Counted from the stretch's first letter, positions 12,985 through 25,878 are shown. The stretch: DNA of 64,000 nucleotides from Rhizopus sp. PT2906 (GCA_025529335.1 JAMYHX010000026.1:124001-188000), one strand, 5' to 3'. The notes: generated by a model not told the origin, from the letters alone. Numbers and translations are program-made.

Positions 12985-15900
12985 TTAAGCAGTAGGAGCA
13001 GGAGCAGCTGTACGATGCTGTTCTGCTATAGACAAGATAGACATGATTTGATTTTGTTGTTCAGCAGTTAAATCTTTCGTTAAGAGGGTATAAGAAGGAG
13101 TATTATTTTGCTGCATGTTTCTAAAGACTTGTTCAAATCTGATATATGGGTCAATTTCATCCAATGGTGATTCAAATAATATCTCTTCTTCCAATTCATC
13201 TTCCTCTTCACCACCAAAATCTTCAAAGTCATTGTGACTGTTTTGTGCTTGAGAAGCCAAATATTCCAAATATTCATTGTCTTCATCAGGTACATCATCA
13301 TCTTCGTCTAAAAGTTCTTCTTCTTCATTTCCACTTAAATAATCTTCAGCTCCAAAGTCATCATCAAAGTTGCCATATAATTTTTCCATGTTTTCACGGT
13401 TTTCCATTGCTTTTGGTAATGATTGGAATACATTAATGATACATGTCAACAGTTGAGACCAGCCCATACGTAATGAGTTTGGTATCATGTCCATTGGCAA
13501 TTCTAATAAGGTAGAAATGGTCACAATAACAAGCTTCTTATCATGAACTCTTGAGAACTTGGATAATGTGTTAAACCATAACGTAAAGAATCCTTGAGTC
13601 CAGTTGTTCTCTTCAAGTAGATTAAGCGTAATGACAGGGTTATAGTACAAGCAATTGATGACAACTTCAATACAATGAACCTTGAATTCAGTTGTTTTCA
13701 TGGATCCAGTAAAGATGTATTGGAATGCCAAGTTGAGGAAATGTCCAATAGACATATCAACATGACCTCTGCAGTTCAGCAAGACAGACTCCATCAACTT
13801 GCATGCACAAATTCTATCTTGTTCTCCTGTTCTATCACTCTTCATCACTGTGTCAATGATATCAAACATCATGTGTTGTACTTGTCCATTCTGTATAAAT
13901 ACATCTTGTCCGTATGAAATATAGTTATCTAAGGGTGGCAACATCACTTCCATATAGTCAATTCCGCCATCTTCCTTGAATGCTCTATATATCAGTTCAA
14001 ATACTCCCCACATTGTAGGTGTCACTCTCTTGCTTGAGAATGTGCATGAATCAATAATTTCAAATATTTCATCATACAAGTCCAAGATCTTCTTTTCTAA
14101 TGTATACGTGATCACAGGTAACAATGCATTTTCCAACTGTTGAAGGATCTCTGGTGTGCTCTCCAGACTGAGAATGAGAGTTCCAATCGTCTTCAAGACA
14201 CCCATAGCTGCCATTGTTTTGTCACTTAATTCATCAATATCTCCATCAAATTCATCATCATCTGCACTGTTGAGTGCATTATTTTGGTTCAAATCCTCCA
14301 TAATACGCAAGAAAGTGTCTCTGAGTTGTGTACAAAGTTGAACAGCAAATGGTGTCAATTGCTCTGCAAACACTTCTACAAACTCTTCCATCACATTAGC
14401 CAAAGTATCAATATCGATTTCATTTGTCAAATTCAATAGCTCTTGCATAATAAATGGAAGACTAGGTGCCATCGCGTTACGGACACTCTCATGACGGATC
14501 ATGGGTTGTAAAGCAAGACATGCTTGAACACGAACAGCCAATTCAGAATCACGAATACAGTCTGTCACATATTGATACAAAGCGGCCAAGTTTTGCTCAT
14601 TGGCAAAGTCCAAGTCACTAAAGTGTCTTGTCAAGTCACAAGCACGAGCTCTCAAGAAGGGATACTTGCTCTTGAATTCAGGAAAGACGTGAGTCACAAA
14701 GAAAGGTTCCATCATGTTGGCTACAGGTGAGTTCTTTTGGAGGACCTGATAGGATAAGCCACCAATCATGCAAAGTGCACCGTCCTTTTCTCTTGGGTTC
14801 TTTTGGTCTTCGGGGGCTTCCAGATATCGGTTCAAGACACCATTGACAAAGTTCAATATACCCATAAAAGTGTGCTTTTTACGATCACGAGCCAAGTCGA
14901 TTAAGAAGTTCATGGCGTTTGTTTGAGGGGAATGGAAATCTTCGAGAGGGTCTACCTTCTTGTGTACAAACTCAACAGGATCTTCGTCCCAAAGCTCTTG
15001 ATCTTCATCAGAGAAACAGAGTTGAGGGAAGATAAAGTGTGCTACGAGTGTATCCACATGTGGTTTGAGTAATTGCCAGGTTGTCTTGTTTTTAACACAG
15101 TCAGCAAAGAAACAAGAAGTCAAAGCCAAACACTTGCTAGGAATCCAAATTTCCTTCTTGATCCAGCATTCGATTTGGTTCAAATAGGCTTGAAGAATGT
15201 TGGGTGCAAAATTGGCGGAGAAGTTCTTGGCAAAGCTGTTGTACTCGGGTGAACTACGGGGCATGGTAGCAGGGTTACCATATTTAGAAAATAAACGATT
15301 CAAGCAGTGGTATGCCCACTTCTTTGTCTTCCACCAAGGATATCTTTCGCGTTCATCAGCATCAGCAGGTAAGGCTTGGTTTGGAATCTTCTTTTCAATC
15401 AGTTGCAAGAACAAGGTACCCCAAGGAACAAGGGAAGATGGATCTTGAAGACACTTGGGTAACTCGGTTTGAATACCAGTGTGATAAATCTTTAAAGCCA
15501 ATTTGAGCATCTCTGCTGCTTCCATACTATCTGATGTGATTAAGCTAGAGGCAATATTTTGAACAGCAGGGAAAGTGAGTTTGACCAGTTGTCTGAATGG
15601 TTCTCGACGTTCGCTGGTTCTCCATCTATATCAACCAGTTAGGTATATGCATTTTAAGTGACGTGTATTACTTACTGGTAAACCTTGACTACTTCACGTA
15701 AAGCTAATAAACCAACGTAGACTAAACGGACATCAGTAGAAGTCAAGAATTTCTCAAGTTCACTGACAAAGTTTGGCCATTTATCGGGAAAGTCATTTGT
15801 TAAAATAGTGTTCAAGGTGGAAGTCAATTGTACTCTATAGAGTTTGGTTAGTTTTATATTGAAAACATTGTTTTGACACTTACTGAACTTGATTAGGAGC

Positions 15901-16293
15901 AGTAACCAAAGCTTGAAGAATAGTTTGCTTCACCATGTTACGGTCGTCATCATTAATAGGAACAGCAGAATCGCGTTGACCGTCCCAAGCCTTGTTTAAG
16001 CGATTTTTAAAGTAAATAGCAGCTAAAGAAGTATAAGTCTTGGTTGTTTTGTATGATAAAATAATTTACCTGCTTGTCGAGCACCAAGTTCCAACTCTTC
16101 AGAAGCAAGAATTTGTAAGACAATCGGTAAGAATCCGTTATTTGCTTCAATCTATAACAAGAGAACACGTCAATAAGGTCCATTGTTTAATTGAACTGTT
16201 TACATTTCTAATGTTTATTTCTGCTTGTTTATGAATATTGGGATCAGAGTGGTACGTTGCCACAAATAACTGATAGACTGTGTTCTGATCCAT
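12985..16293 (-). CDS. Importin-beta family karyopherin (importin-7/8, Nmd5/Sxm1 type)
   Basis: Nuclear import receptor built of HEAT repeats, carrying cargo through the pore with Ran-GTP control. Start exon reads MDQNTVYQLFVATYHSDPN, followed by QAAAIYFKNRLNKAW and DKWPNFVSELEKF from small exons at 15560-16160. One long exon of about 850 codons then runs to the stop. Diagnostic blocks are YPWWKTKKWAYHCLNRLFSK, FLRARACDLTRHFSDLDF, VRVQACLALQPMI and MDIIDTV-type HEAT helices, as in importin-7/8 and yeast Nmd5. The last 100 residues are strongly acidic, as in this subfamily. About 1030 residues, the usual size. Importin-7 versus Sxm1 is not decided. A 46-base A/T homopolymer lies 41-86 nt upstream of the ATG. 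Confidence 0.93.
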
Positions 16294-16330
16294 CCTTTGT
16301 CTCTCTTTTTGGCTCTTTCTTTTGTATCTA

Positions 16331-16333
<3 letters not shown>

Positions 16334-16371
<38 letters not shown>

Positions 16372-16379
16372 TTTTTTTG
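16334..16379. repeat. 46-nt poly(A) / poly(dA:dT) tract
   Basis: Unbroken run of 46 A on the plus strand, that is poly-T on the coding strand of the karyopherin gene, just upstream of its ATG (16293). Such tracts exclude nucleosomes in fungal promoters. The length may be a sequencing or assembly approximation. Confidence 0.9.
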
Positions 16380-17706
16380 TCCTTTCTTCCCTTTTCAACG
16401 CCAGTTGCTGTGACTGTGATATTTTTCAGGGCCGAATGTTGTTAAAGAGACAGATTGTTTAGAAAATACAAAGAGTGAAATAAACCCCCTTTAAAGAAAC
16501 ATAAAGAAAATAATGAAAAACTCCTCTTTTTCTAGTATAAATATATAAAAAGAGTAATAAGATGCATGTGAGTAATAAAGATCTCCCAAACATGGAGACT
16601 TCTTTTTGTACACCCCCATTCTGATACAGGGTTTTAACCTAAAATGAGACAAAAGACACACAATAAAGTTGTTTGGAGATCATTTCAAAAATAGTGTTTG
16701 ACACTCTTCAAGAAGCAAATGTAAAGTTAAACAGGACACATGCTTATCCCTAAATATGATTAAATTTTTTTTTTCTTTATTAAAGTATAAGCGGTAGTTT
16801 CTTGATCATCGTGTTGAGAGGGAGTAGAGAAGAATAAAGCCTTTTCTTTAATCGTATTGCATGGAAGCTTTTTGTTAATGAGTGAAGGATACTAGTTTAT
16901 AAATAAATAAAAGACGCTGTTCTAAAGGACGCCTTAAATAACTGCCGATGATACAGTAAAGTAGCATTCAGAGGAAACGCTCGGAACATTAGCCTATTTT
17001 TTGGTGCAAGTAATGTACACCCTCATTTCACAGTTTGCAATGGTCTTTTAAGGTAAGTACAGGCTGTGTGTTTGGTTTGGAAAGAAAAAGAATAAGATTT
17101 AGCTAAAGGCGAACTTCGCTTGGGCTTTTCAAAAAAAAAAAAATACTATGAAGAAGGCTCTTTTGGAAGCAAGAGCATAAAGAAAAGAAGGTCAGGCAAA
17201 GGAGAAGATGATAACTAGTAAATAGTACTTGTAAAGGCTGGTATGACTTGGCTTTAAAAGAGTACGTGATGTCTTTTTATTTGAATATTAAACCGAGACA
17301 AAATAAGCGCAGACACTTTTATAATGAAACATCAAAAGAATAATAATAAATAAAATAGGAGACTGGGCCAATGTTTTTATTAAGGATGTGTATTATTCAG
17401 AATGATTAAACACGTCAAGCGAAAATCTAAAAAGGAAAGTTACACTGATTTGCGTAATGACACCTTTGAGATGACGAACAGTGCAATTTGACGATATAAA
17501 CACATTTATGTGTTGCTTGATTGAAAAATGAACTGAAATATACTTGTCAATATGGATATTACCCAACTAATATAAACAATCTTAATATCCATGGTTACGA
17601 TGATCAAAATTATTCGTCATGCAGCAGTTTGTAACTTTGCTACAAGTGTGACTTGACAGATCAAATCGATTTTTCTCTCTTTTTTTCCTTGTATTTTTTT
17701 TTAAAG
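16380..17706. other. 1.3-kb divergent intergenic region
   Basis: Lies between the divergent karyopherin and phospholipase D genes. No coding block, RNA gene or inverted repeat was recognised; it presumably carries both promoters. A pyrimidine-rich stretch directly precedes the phospholipase start. Confidence 0.5.
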
Positions 17707-20700
17707 ATGTCCACTGATACATCAAGTCGTGCCTATGCTTCTGTTGATGACCTCTCTAGAAAGAATAAATCACCCTTGGGAAGACATGTCTTGAATAGCT
17801 TTGAATCTGTTCCTCAAGAAGGATGGCAGTTGATAAAAAAGTGGATTGGAAAGAGACAAGTCTCAAATAACAAACTGACTATAAGAAATATTGAAAGACA
17901 AGCAGAAGTAAATACGATTACACCTTTAATTATGGCCATGTTCTTTACAAAAGACGAAGATAATCAGAATCGAATCCCTATATTCATAAACAATATCACA
18001 GTCCATATTACAAAGGCCGAAGAGGATGAATACAGAAAAAAGAAGTTTGGTGTAACTGTCTTCAAGATCACTATACGATATGGATCAGGACAAGACAAGC
18101 TAGTGTGGTCTGTTTATCGATCCTATTGGGATTTTGTCAAGCTTCATTACAGATATAGGAACGTGTCTTTAGCCAATTTACCCCCTTTTCCAAGTTTGCC
18201 AAAGCACTACTTTCAGAGACAACGCAGGTCACCTAACAAAAAGAAGCAAATAGAGCTGAATAACCCTTTGAATACTCCTGCGTCCCTAATTGATGAAGAG
18301 ACGGTGATGGAGATGGTTGATAATACCCTACATCTTGGCGATAGTGAAAATACAGCATCCACCATGTCACCACATATATTTGAAGTCGTCAAGGCAGATA
18401 ATGCAGTACTAGAAGCATTAGAAAATTACTTTAACCAACTCGTTTCCTCTATTCCACCATGCGGATATACCAATCGAATCTGTCGATTCTTAGAAATATC
18501 AACACTTGGACTATACCTTGCAGCAAAATACCATGGAATTCATGGCAAAGAAGGCTTTGTTGTTCTTCAAAGTAGAACGGACAAAGAACCCAAATATGTA
18601 CGACAGACCATACATAGTGGACTATTCTGTGTTCCTGCCTTTATCAATAGAAAGCGAAAGCCAAAATGGTTGATTGTTAGAGACAGCTATCTGGTATTAG
18701 TAGACGATCCAAGCGAGGTAAAGAGGGAGGGGGACTTATGCAGGATAAACTGTTGGATAAACTAAATGTATTATAGATAGATGCATATGATGTCTTTCTA
18801 TTTGATCAATCCTTTGATGTACATCGCTTATCTTATTTTGGAGATAAACCCAACCATTACATAAATAATCCCAAGGCCCTCAGTAACGCGATAGCTAACG
18901 CATCTCATTGGACATCTAGTAAATCTGTATTGTGTGTCAAGAATAGACAAGGAGTATATCATTTACGAACTAAAAATGAAAGACATGCAAGATTGTTTGA
19001 ATTGTCTATTCAGAGCATGATGAAGGGATCCATTTGGTGCGAGAATCACAGGTTTGGTAGCTTTGCTCCAGTGTGTCATAACACATCTACTGCCTGGTTT
19101 GTGGATGCGCGAGACTACTTTTGGGATATTTCTGTAGCATTGGAGAACGCAAAAGAGACGATTTATATACATGATTGGTGGTTGGTAAGTGTATAAGCAT
19201 AATAATAAACAAGTAGGGTTATACTCATTAGTCAATAGTCACCCGTAAGCTTCAAACATTTTAATAGTATAATATATGGTATAGACAGCTAACCTTACCG
19301 TTTGTGTATTTTCTTATATATAATACAGGAATTAGTAAGTACAGCAACTTTTTTTTTTACCTGTCAAATTGATCTAATGCAACATTCCACAGTATTTGAG
19401 AAGACCTGCTTCAGAAAATTCAGAATGGAGGTTGGATCGACTATTAAGACGCAAAGCACATCAAGGTATAAAAGTATACATCATCATGTATAAAGAGGTT
19501 GCCATGGCTCTCCCATTGTATTCCCACCTTGCCAAGCGTACTCTTTTGGCATTATCACCCAACATTTACGTACAACGCCATCCTTCAAGAGCCCTTGATG
19601 TCTTTCATAAGGACAGTATCTTTTTCTGGGCACATCATGAAAAGATATGTGTAGTAGATAACGAGATTGCATTCATCGGAGGCATCGACAAGTGCTTTGG
19701 CCGATATGATACGCCAGGTCATATTCTAGTAGACGATTTCAGCCCTGATTCAAATGGTGACCGTGCACAAATCTGGCCAGGAAAGGACTACTCAAATCCT
19801 CGTATTATCGATTTTCATACACTCGACAAACCATTTGAAGACAACATGGACAGATCCACACTACCGCGTATGCCTTGGCATGATGTTTCTATGCGTATCG
19901 TAGGCCAAGCTGCGAAACATGTTGCCCGACATTTTGTTCAGAGGTGGAACTATTTGCGCAGAAAGAAGCCATCAGCTCCTAAACGTCCTACGCCCATGCT
20001 ATTGCCCGTACCTGATACAAATACACCATTAGACCCAGGAGATGACCGACTATGTCACCCACATACTTGTGACTCATGCAAGGTCCAAATACTGAGAAGT
20101 GTTTCCTCTTGGAGTATTGGCTCGGTCGATCATGTGGAGCATAGTATTTTGGACGCCTATATTGAAAGCATAAGGGAATCAAAGCACTTTATATATATAG
20201 GTAAGCGTGCAACACTTGAACTGTAAGAACAAAAGATGGCTAACCTATACAATATTAGAGAATCAGTTTTTTGTTACGTCAACAAAAAGTGGAAATACAG
20301 TGATTGAAAATGGCATAGGCGAAGCAATTGTCAACCGTATTATAGAAGCAAGAAACAGAAACGAAAAATGGAAAGCCATCATCATCATCCCTCTCGTGCC
20401 TGGATTCCCAGCCAACATTGATGAAAACGAGGCCAGAACAGTGCGTTTGATCATGCAATGTCAATACTTATCAATCTCCAGAGGACCTAATTCCATATTT
20501 GCCAAATTACATGCTGCAGGCATTACAAGCACTCACGAGTATATTAACTTTTATGGCTTGCGTAATTGGGCAGAACTGAATGGTCAGTACGTCACTGAAC
20601 AAGTCTATATTCATGCCAAGGTAATAGACAGAATATTTTTATATTAAAAAGGAAAAAGCTTCTAATGCATAGATAGATCATGATTGTGGATGACCGTAGA

Positions 20701-21861
20701 GTGATTATTGGTTCTGCAAATATCAACGAGCGCTCACAATTAGGCACACGTGATTCTGAAATTGCGGCTTGTATCGAAGACACAGAGTATGTGGATTCCA
20801 TGTTGAATGGGGTGCCCTTCAAAGCAGGAAAATTTGCACACAGCCTTAGGATGAGGTTGATGTGTGAGCATGTCGGACTCGATGTGGATCAAATGGATCG
20901 TGATAAATATGCGCATGGTGACGTTTTAGCAAGTCAATATCTAAAACAACCTGTCTGGGATGAGGGAGCGGTCCATGATACGAAGGACACTACTGACTGC
21001 GTGCCACCTTACGTTCAAGTGTGTGTCTCGCCTGCTGATGGAATTATTGAAAAGGAAAAGATACGAACTGAGGAAGAAAACAAGGTATCGATCAAAGAAG
21101 ATATCGTTTCATCCTCAAACAGTACATTATCCGTTCATGACCTTCAAGTAACAGAGCAAGAAAAGACCAAAGCGCTCAATGAACACAAGAGCAACAGCAT
21201 CTCAATGGACAGAGACCCTTTGACGACGACTTCATCCAGCAGCAAAGAGAGCTCTCCGTCACGTCCAAGGTCCGTGTTTGGCAAACGTAAAAGCTCAAAG
21301 GAAGACCACTTGAGCTTTTGGGCAACGCTTAACTGTGACACAGATAACAATGGAGATGCCAGAGCAGCAGTAGAAAGGCAAGAAACCCCATCATTCCCCA
21401 AGTATTATTGTAGCCCTAGCGTGATGCCGTTATTCTTTGAAAAGGACGCTGAAAGACTCACTGTCGGCCAAGTGTATAATATACTAAAAGATCCATTGGC
21501 CGATGCCTTTCAAGAATTTTGGCATATCCTAGCTAGGTCCAACACTGATCTGTTTCGACGGTCCTTCTTGGTGGCGCCTGACAATAATATCAAGAATTGG
21601 AACCAGTACCGCCACTACATAAAAATGGCCAAGCTATTCCTAGGCCGCACGGATACCAAGCACGGAGGTACAAAGACAACTGCTGCTGCTGCTGCTGTGA
21701 CGACTCTTCCCATCATTAAACATGGTGGAGAAACGATTTATGATTTGCTGAAGCATATCAAAGGACACCTGGTGATATGGCCAAGTTATTTTATGGAAGA
21801 AGAAGAGAATGAGTTTTTGTTTCCAATGGACAAAATTGCTCCACTTGAAATATTTGATTAA
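17707..21861 (+). CDS. Phospholipase D with PX, PH and two HKD motifs (Pld1/Spo14 type)
   Basis: Hydrolyses phosphatidylcholine to phosphatidic acid and choline at membranes, in vesicle traffic and development. A PX domain starts near residue 110 (KFGVTVFKITIRYG) and is followed by a PH segment near 280-340 (WLIVRDSYLVLVDD). Then come the PLD core (IYIHDWWL), HKD1 at 19636-19659 (HEKICVVD, then IAFIGGIDKCFGRYD), a FIYIENQFFVTS block, and HKD2 (IHAK / IMIVDD, then IIGSANINERS). An intron at 20621-20676 splits HKD2 directly after the Lys. Between DWWL and YLRRP two 6-nt exons (19239-19244, Ser-Pro; 19329-19334, Glu-Leu) restore the conserved WWLSPELYLRRP. The tail is Ser/Lys-rich and ends in LVIWPSYFMEEEE. 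An upstream in-frame ATG at 17653 would add a hydrophobic leader read from a T-rich UTR, so 17707 is chosen. Confidence 0.93.
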
Positions 21862-22035
21862 TATTTTATAATAAAAGTATAAACAAATCATAGCTTGATT
21901 TTTTATATGAACAACAAAAAAAAAACTACATAAGAGTCATAGAAGCAAAACGTATCTCCTTGGTTTTCACAGCAAACTTAAGCATGGTTTATGAATATTC
22001 TTGCAAAATAGAAAAAAGATAGTCATAGGAGCATA

Positions 22036-23553
22036 TTATAATAATAATGATTGCTGATGGGATAAAATATTGAGTGCTATTGGTGCTGTAGCTGGGTTTG
22101 GTGTTATATATTGACGTCTAGACTGAATACAGTTTTCAACATATTCAAATTGCCCAGGAGAGGAAGCGGATGAACTGGACGATGATGAGGGTGACATAGA
22201 AGGTGAAGGAGTTGATTGTCTCATCTCGTTGCTTGATCTTTCTATTGTTTTAATTTATGCATTTAGACAATGTCAAGGCAATATATATATATATATATAT
22301 AATATTGTTTATACCTGAGGAAGGATTAACGTGATAATAGACATCATAGTTACGGGCAGAAGGGTGTGCGGCATATATAAAGTTGGTACTGTTATCTGTT
22401 AAAGAATAGCCGGAATTTTGTTTTAATCCGTTTTCATGCATGTAGTATGCTGGTATAACTGTTTGCATTGCAGCAGCAGGCAAGGGCTCCACGGAAGAAG
22501 GTACCTGATGAGAGTACGTCATGTATGAAAAACTCGGGCCGGCAGCATTGTCATGTGAATAGTATCCACCACTACCATTATCATTAAATAGTGCAGTAGT
22601 AGTAGTAGTAGTAGCTTCGACTGCTGTAGGAGAGCTGGGAGCATTTATAGGAGGATTGCCTGTGCTACCTTCATAATGGCATATATTGTAGTAATCTTGA
22701 TGTTGCCAGGGCGCGTCTACTGAGATGGGTGATTGATCTTTTAGAGAACAGCGTCTTTGATCTTTTTCAGTATGCGCCAAAAATGCCACATCATTAGAGT
22801 ATGGAACATTGTTCTTTTGTGCGTAGAGCTCGTGTGCATCCATCATACATTTTGGTTGCTCTTTTGGCAGAGCATGCATACTCTGGTATGTTGGCGAGCC
22901 TGAATCATAGTAAGTGTCAAAGGGAAGAGAGTTCTGTTGGTTACCATTTCTTCGAGCTATACAGAAAGGGCAATGGCGGACAAATCGTGCGATTAGCTCC
23001 TTGGGTATCCATGAATACCTTCTTCGAACCTATTGTGTGATTTATTTTTAGTAAAAATACATTTTTTGTAGAGCAAAAATAGAACACATACCAAAGCAGA
23101 AGTCTTATCTCTTCCTCCATGATGAGCTTCGCGATGCGCATGTACCAGTATTCCATAAATTTCTTCTCGTGTGGCCACTGGCTTACCATCATGGCAAACA
23201 ACTTGTTTGGCATGTAATTGAAACATCTTTTTTACCCAAAAGCGAAATTGTGCTGTAGATATGGCAGTATTTCGTGGATCCTTTAATACTTGTAAAATCA
23301 TAACATAGCGATTCCGATCAATAAGGGCTTTATCTCTTTTCTTGGATGATAGATTCTTCAAGTAGTCTTGAATAATGATTTCGAATTCTTCAAAAGAGGG
23401 ATATTGATCATAATCATTTAGGTGGGGCATAGTGTAATTTGGGTAGTAGGTATCAGAGACCTCAGAATGAATCATAGGCTGGGACATGAGCATTGACTGA
23501 CGATCGTCGTGATGTCTACTTGCTTGATATTTATAATCTTTATGATGATCCAT
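22036..23553 (-). CDS. Protein with integrase-type H2C2 zinc-binding module
   Basis: Unnamed protein of about 460 residues in three exons (introns about 23031-23091 and 22249-22314). Residues about 130-190 read REEIYGILVHAHREAHHGGR, KTSAL, RRRYSWIPKELIARFVRHC and PFC, giving a His-x3-His ... Cys-x2-Cys pattern as in the N-terminal zinc-binding domain of retroviral/Ty3 integrases. No catalytic DDE core follows. Instead the rest is Ser/Thr/Asn/Tyr-rich and low in complexity, like activation regions of transcription factors. Upstream is a helical region (FEEFEIIIQDYLKNLSS) and FRFWVKKMFQLHAKQVV. This suggests a domesticated integrase fragment used for DNA or protein binding; the function is inferred. 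The third exon is Ser-rich. Spliced frames join without stops. Confidence 0.75.
22281..22300. repeat. (AT)10 microsatellite in an intron
   Basis: Alternating AT run inside the second intron of the H2C2 protein gene. Length variation would alter only intron length. Confidence 0.9.
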
Positions 23554-24139
23554 CGCACTTGGTTTGTCTGCAAAAGTGATGAACCCTTGAAGTAAAAAAT
23601 AAGGTACAACTGTTTACGATAATGTACAAAGTTGGACTTGAGGTTTTATACTTTACAAATAACTTAAAGTAACTAGTACACAAAGGAAAAGTAAAGAAAA
23701 AGAAATGAATTGCGTGCTTATGAAATAGTACACGTATATATGTATGTATATTTAAACAAATTTGTAGAATGCCTAAAAAAGTAAAGGAACAAAAGGGGCA
23801 AAGTATGTTCCCTCGTTTAGAATGATAAATAAAAAGGATATGTCTGGTCCCTCTAAAATGAACCCTCTATAGTAAGTAGTACGGCATGATTAAGGAGTAA
23901 GTCTTTAACAAATAGTGACGGCAGTCTTGAAGGCATGATAACTTATAGATATTAGTAAAAGGTAAATAGAGATACCTATGCTTGTTCTTATACATATGAC
24001 CAATTTCAAAATATAACACGCCCAGTAGTAAAGAGCTATACGCGAACATTAGCTCATTAGCAATGATACGCCTAACCAAAAAACCAGACGCTGTTCCATC
24101 CCTGTAATTGTTAATTGACGCCTTCTCTCTTTTTTTTTT

Positions 24140-24170
<31 letters not shown>

Positions 24171-25440
24171 AAGAGCGGATCCAGGGACATAGCCTAAGAT
24201 ACATATGAATGCAAGAACTTCATTGAATGAGATACACTGCTTATGCTATAGGCACTTTATAAAGTTGTATTTACACGGACTTTATGCTGGTGTCTGTGCA
24301 TTGTTGTTCATGTATGTTTTTGGGATGCATTGTCATGATATATGTAACTCAAAGAAGAGGATTCCAACGCATGTATATGCTTATTCTTATTAATGTAACG
24401 AATTTATTAGTTCGGTTCATCTGTTGGTTATACCCTTGTGGCCTACCCGTTTCCTAATACCGAATAGATCGTTTTTCCTCTTTAACTAGAGTATCCTCCA
24501 TTTTAGGATGCATGCTTAGTCTTTATTTCAATACGTGCATCAGTAACTAAGCTCTTCCCTTTTTACGATATGATTTCTTACCATGAACTAACCTCAATCA
24601 GTTTTAGTTTGGTATGAAAGCAGTGGCACCAGTTCTATATATGATATGTGTCAACACTGTTCTGTTTATTTAAAGGCAGGGTGTATCTGCAGCATTGTTA
24701 ACTAGCTTTATGCAAGTGTCTATGAATATAAAAATGCAGGGACTATTCATCAATCAAAAATCAAGGCTTTGCACATTATCCTTGCATGAAAAGCTGTACT
24801 TTATGAATAAGAAGAGATTCTGATAAATAGAATAGGATAATATATGAAGAATCCTTAAATAATTCGCTTTTATTTCGATACACGTAAATAAAGAGGGCAT
24901 CACATGTATTGACTGCAATGTTGAACTTGTCTATTTCTGACTTGCATTCTACTTATTTGGTAAACAGTCTCTATTATTGCAGGCATGAATAGAGTAATAA
25001 TAGAAAAATTAGATATGTAAATGTCATCTCTAAGCATACAAAGCATGTAGCTGAATAAAGTAATTGTCTCAGTCTCCACTCATTGTCAGCTGATAGGTAA
25101 ATCTTCCAAGTATTCCTATGACAATGAGTAATACCATGACCATATGTGGGTGACTAACAAAGTCGCAAAAGCCTGCTTGAAAAGAACGTAAACTGACAAC
25201 AAAATTATGTTTTTCTTCACGAAGCAGCGTTTCATATTAATGTGAAGGGAACACCTGTAATTGTTACAATATGATTAAAACGAAGTTTATGAAAAGATAA
25301 AGAAATAGAAAAGTAATAGCAATAAATAATTTTATTGGATGAAGTCTTCGCAAGCTTTGTCCGAAGGGTAGGTGCCTAACGATTTATCTATATCGTTTTG
25401 TCAACCTGTGAATATAGAAGAAAATAGTTGAAAAAGCTAT
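23554..25440. other. 1.9-kb intergenic region with T21 and (ATT) repeats
   Basis: No credible gene. It contains a T run at 24130-24150 followed by an ATT microsatellite to 24170. The 107-codon minus-strand frame over it begins in the translated repeat and is considered spurious. Presumed to include the promoter of the H2C2 protein gene. Confidence 0.6.
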
Positions 25441-25660
25441 AAACACGCTGAAGTTTGCCATTTGCGTAATGCAAGCAATTCCGTTCTTTTAATGGATACA
25501 ATGGTGAAAAATGAAGGCAAGCCTGAAACCGTTCCTGTCTCTGATGAATCAGCATCGTTTACACGCCTATCTTTGTCTGCTAAGTCACCAGACAAAGATC
25601 GTTTCTTTATTGGCGACGTGGATGTATCAGAGAAATTCTTTCGGTCACAGATGGCCAACA

Positions 25661-25846
25661 CTACATGCACCAGAAAATAGGCTAATTCTACGGGCGTTTC
25701 TTCTATTCTGTTAATGTAAAATACGATGTCATCACAATTACACGTGATTGACTTTAGTTGTTTGTTGTTCAAACGGACAAAAAAATTCTTCTTTTTTCTC
25801 TTTCTTCTTTAAAAGAAACACAAATCAAGATAGTTACTTTATAAAC
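25661..25846 (+). mobile_element. Truncated MITE-like copy (same family as 51345-51749)
   Basis: Starts with TACATGCACCAGAAAATAG and CTACGGGCG, the same arm as the left inverted repeat at 51345. It shares interior segments with that copy: AAAATACGATnTCATCA, AATTACACGTG, and a TTTCTTCTT..AAAAGAAACA block near 25800. Similarity stops near 25846 and no right inverted repeat is seen, so the copy is truncated. Much of the 51-kb interior (about 51390-51480) is absent. It lies just upstream of the decayed gene at 25879. Confidence 0.7.
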
Positions 25847-25878
25847 TGGTATTCTACACCAATTCCTTAGTAAGTTTA

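Noticed and set aside
17653..17706. Hydrophobic N-terminal extension of phospholipase D
   Set aside because: It is read from a T-rich 5' leader; the ATG at 17707 gives a normal start and better context.
23867..24190. 107-codon minus-strand frame
   Set aside because: Begins in the translated ATT/T microsatellite (Asn and Lys runs); no conserved block.
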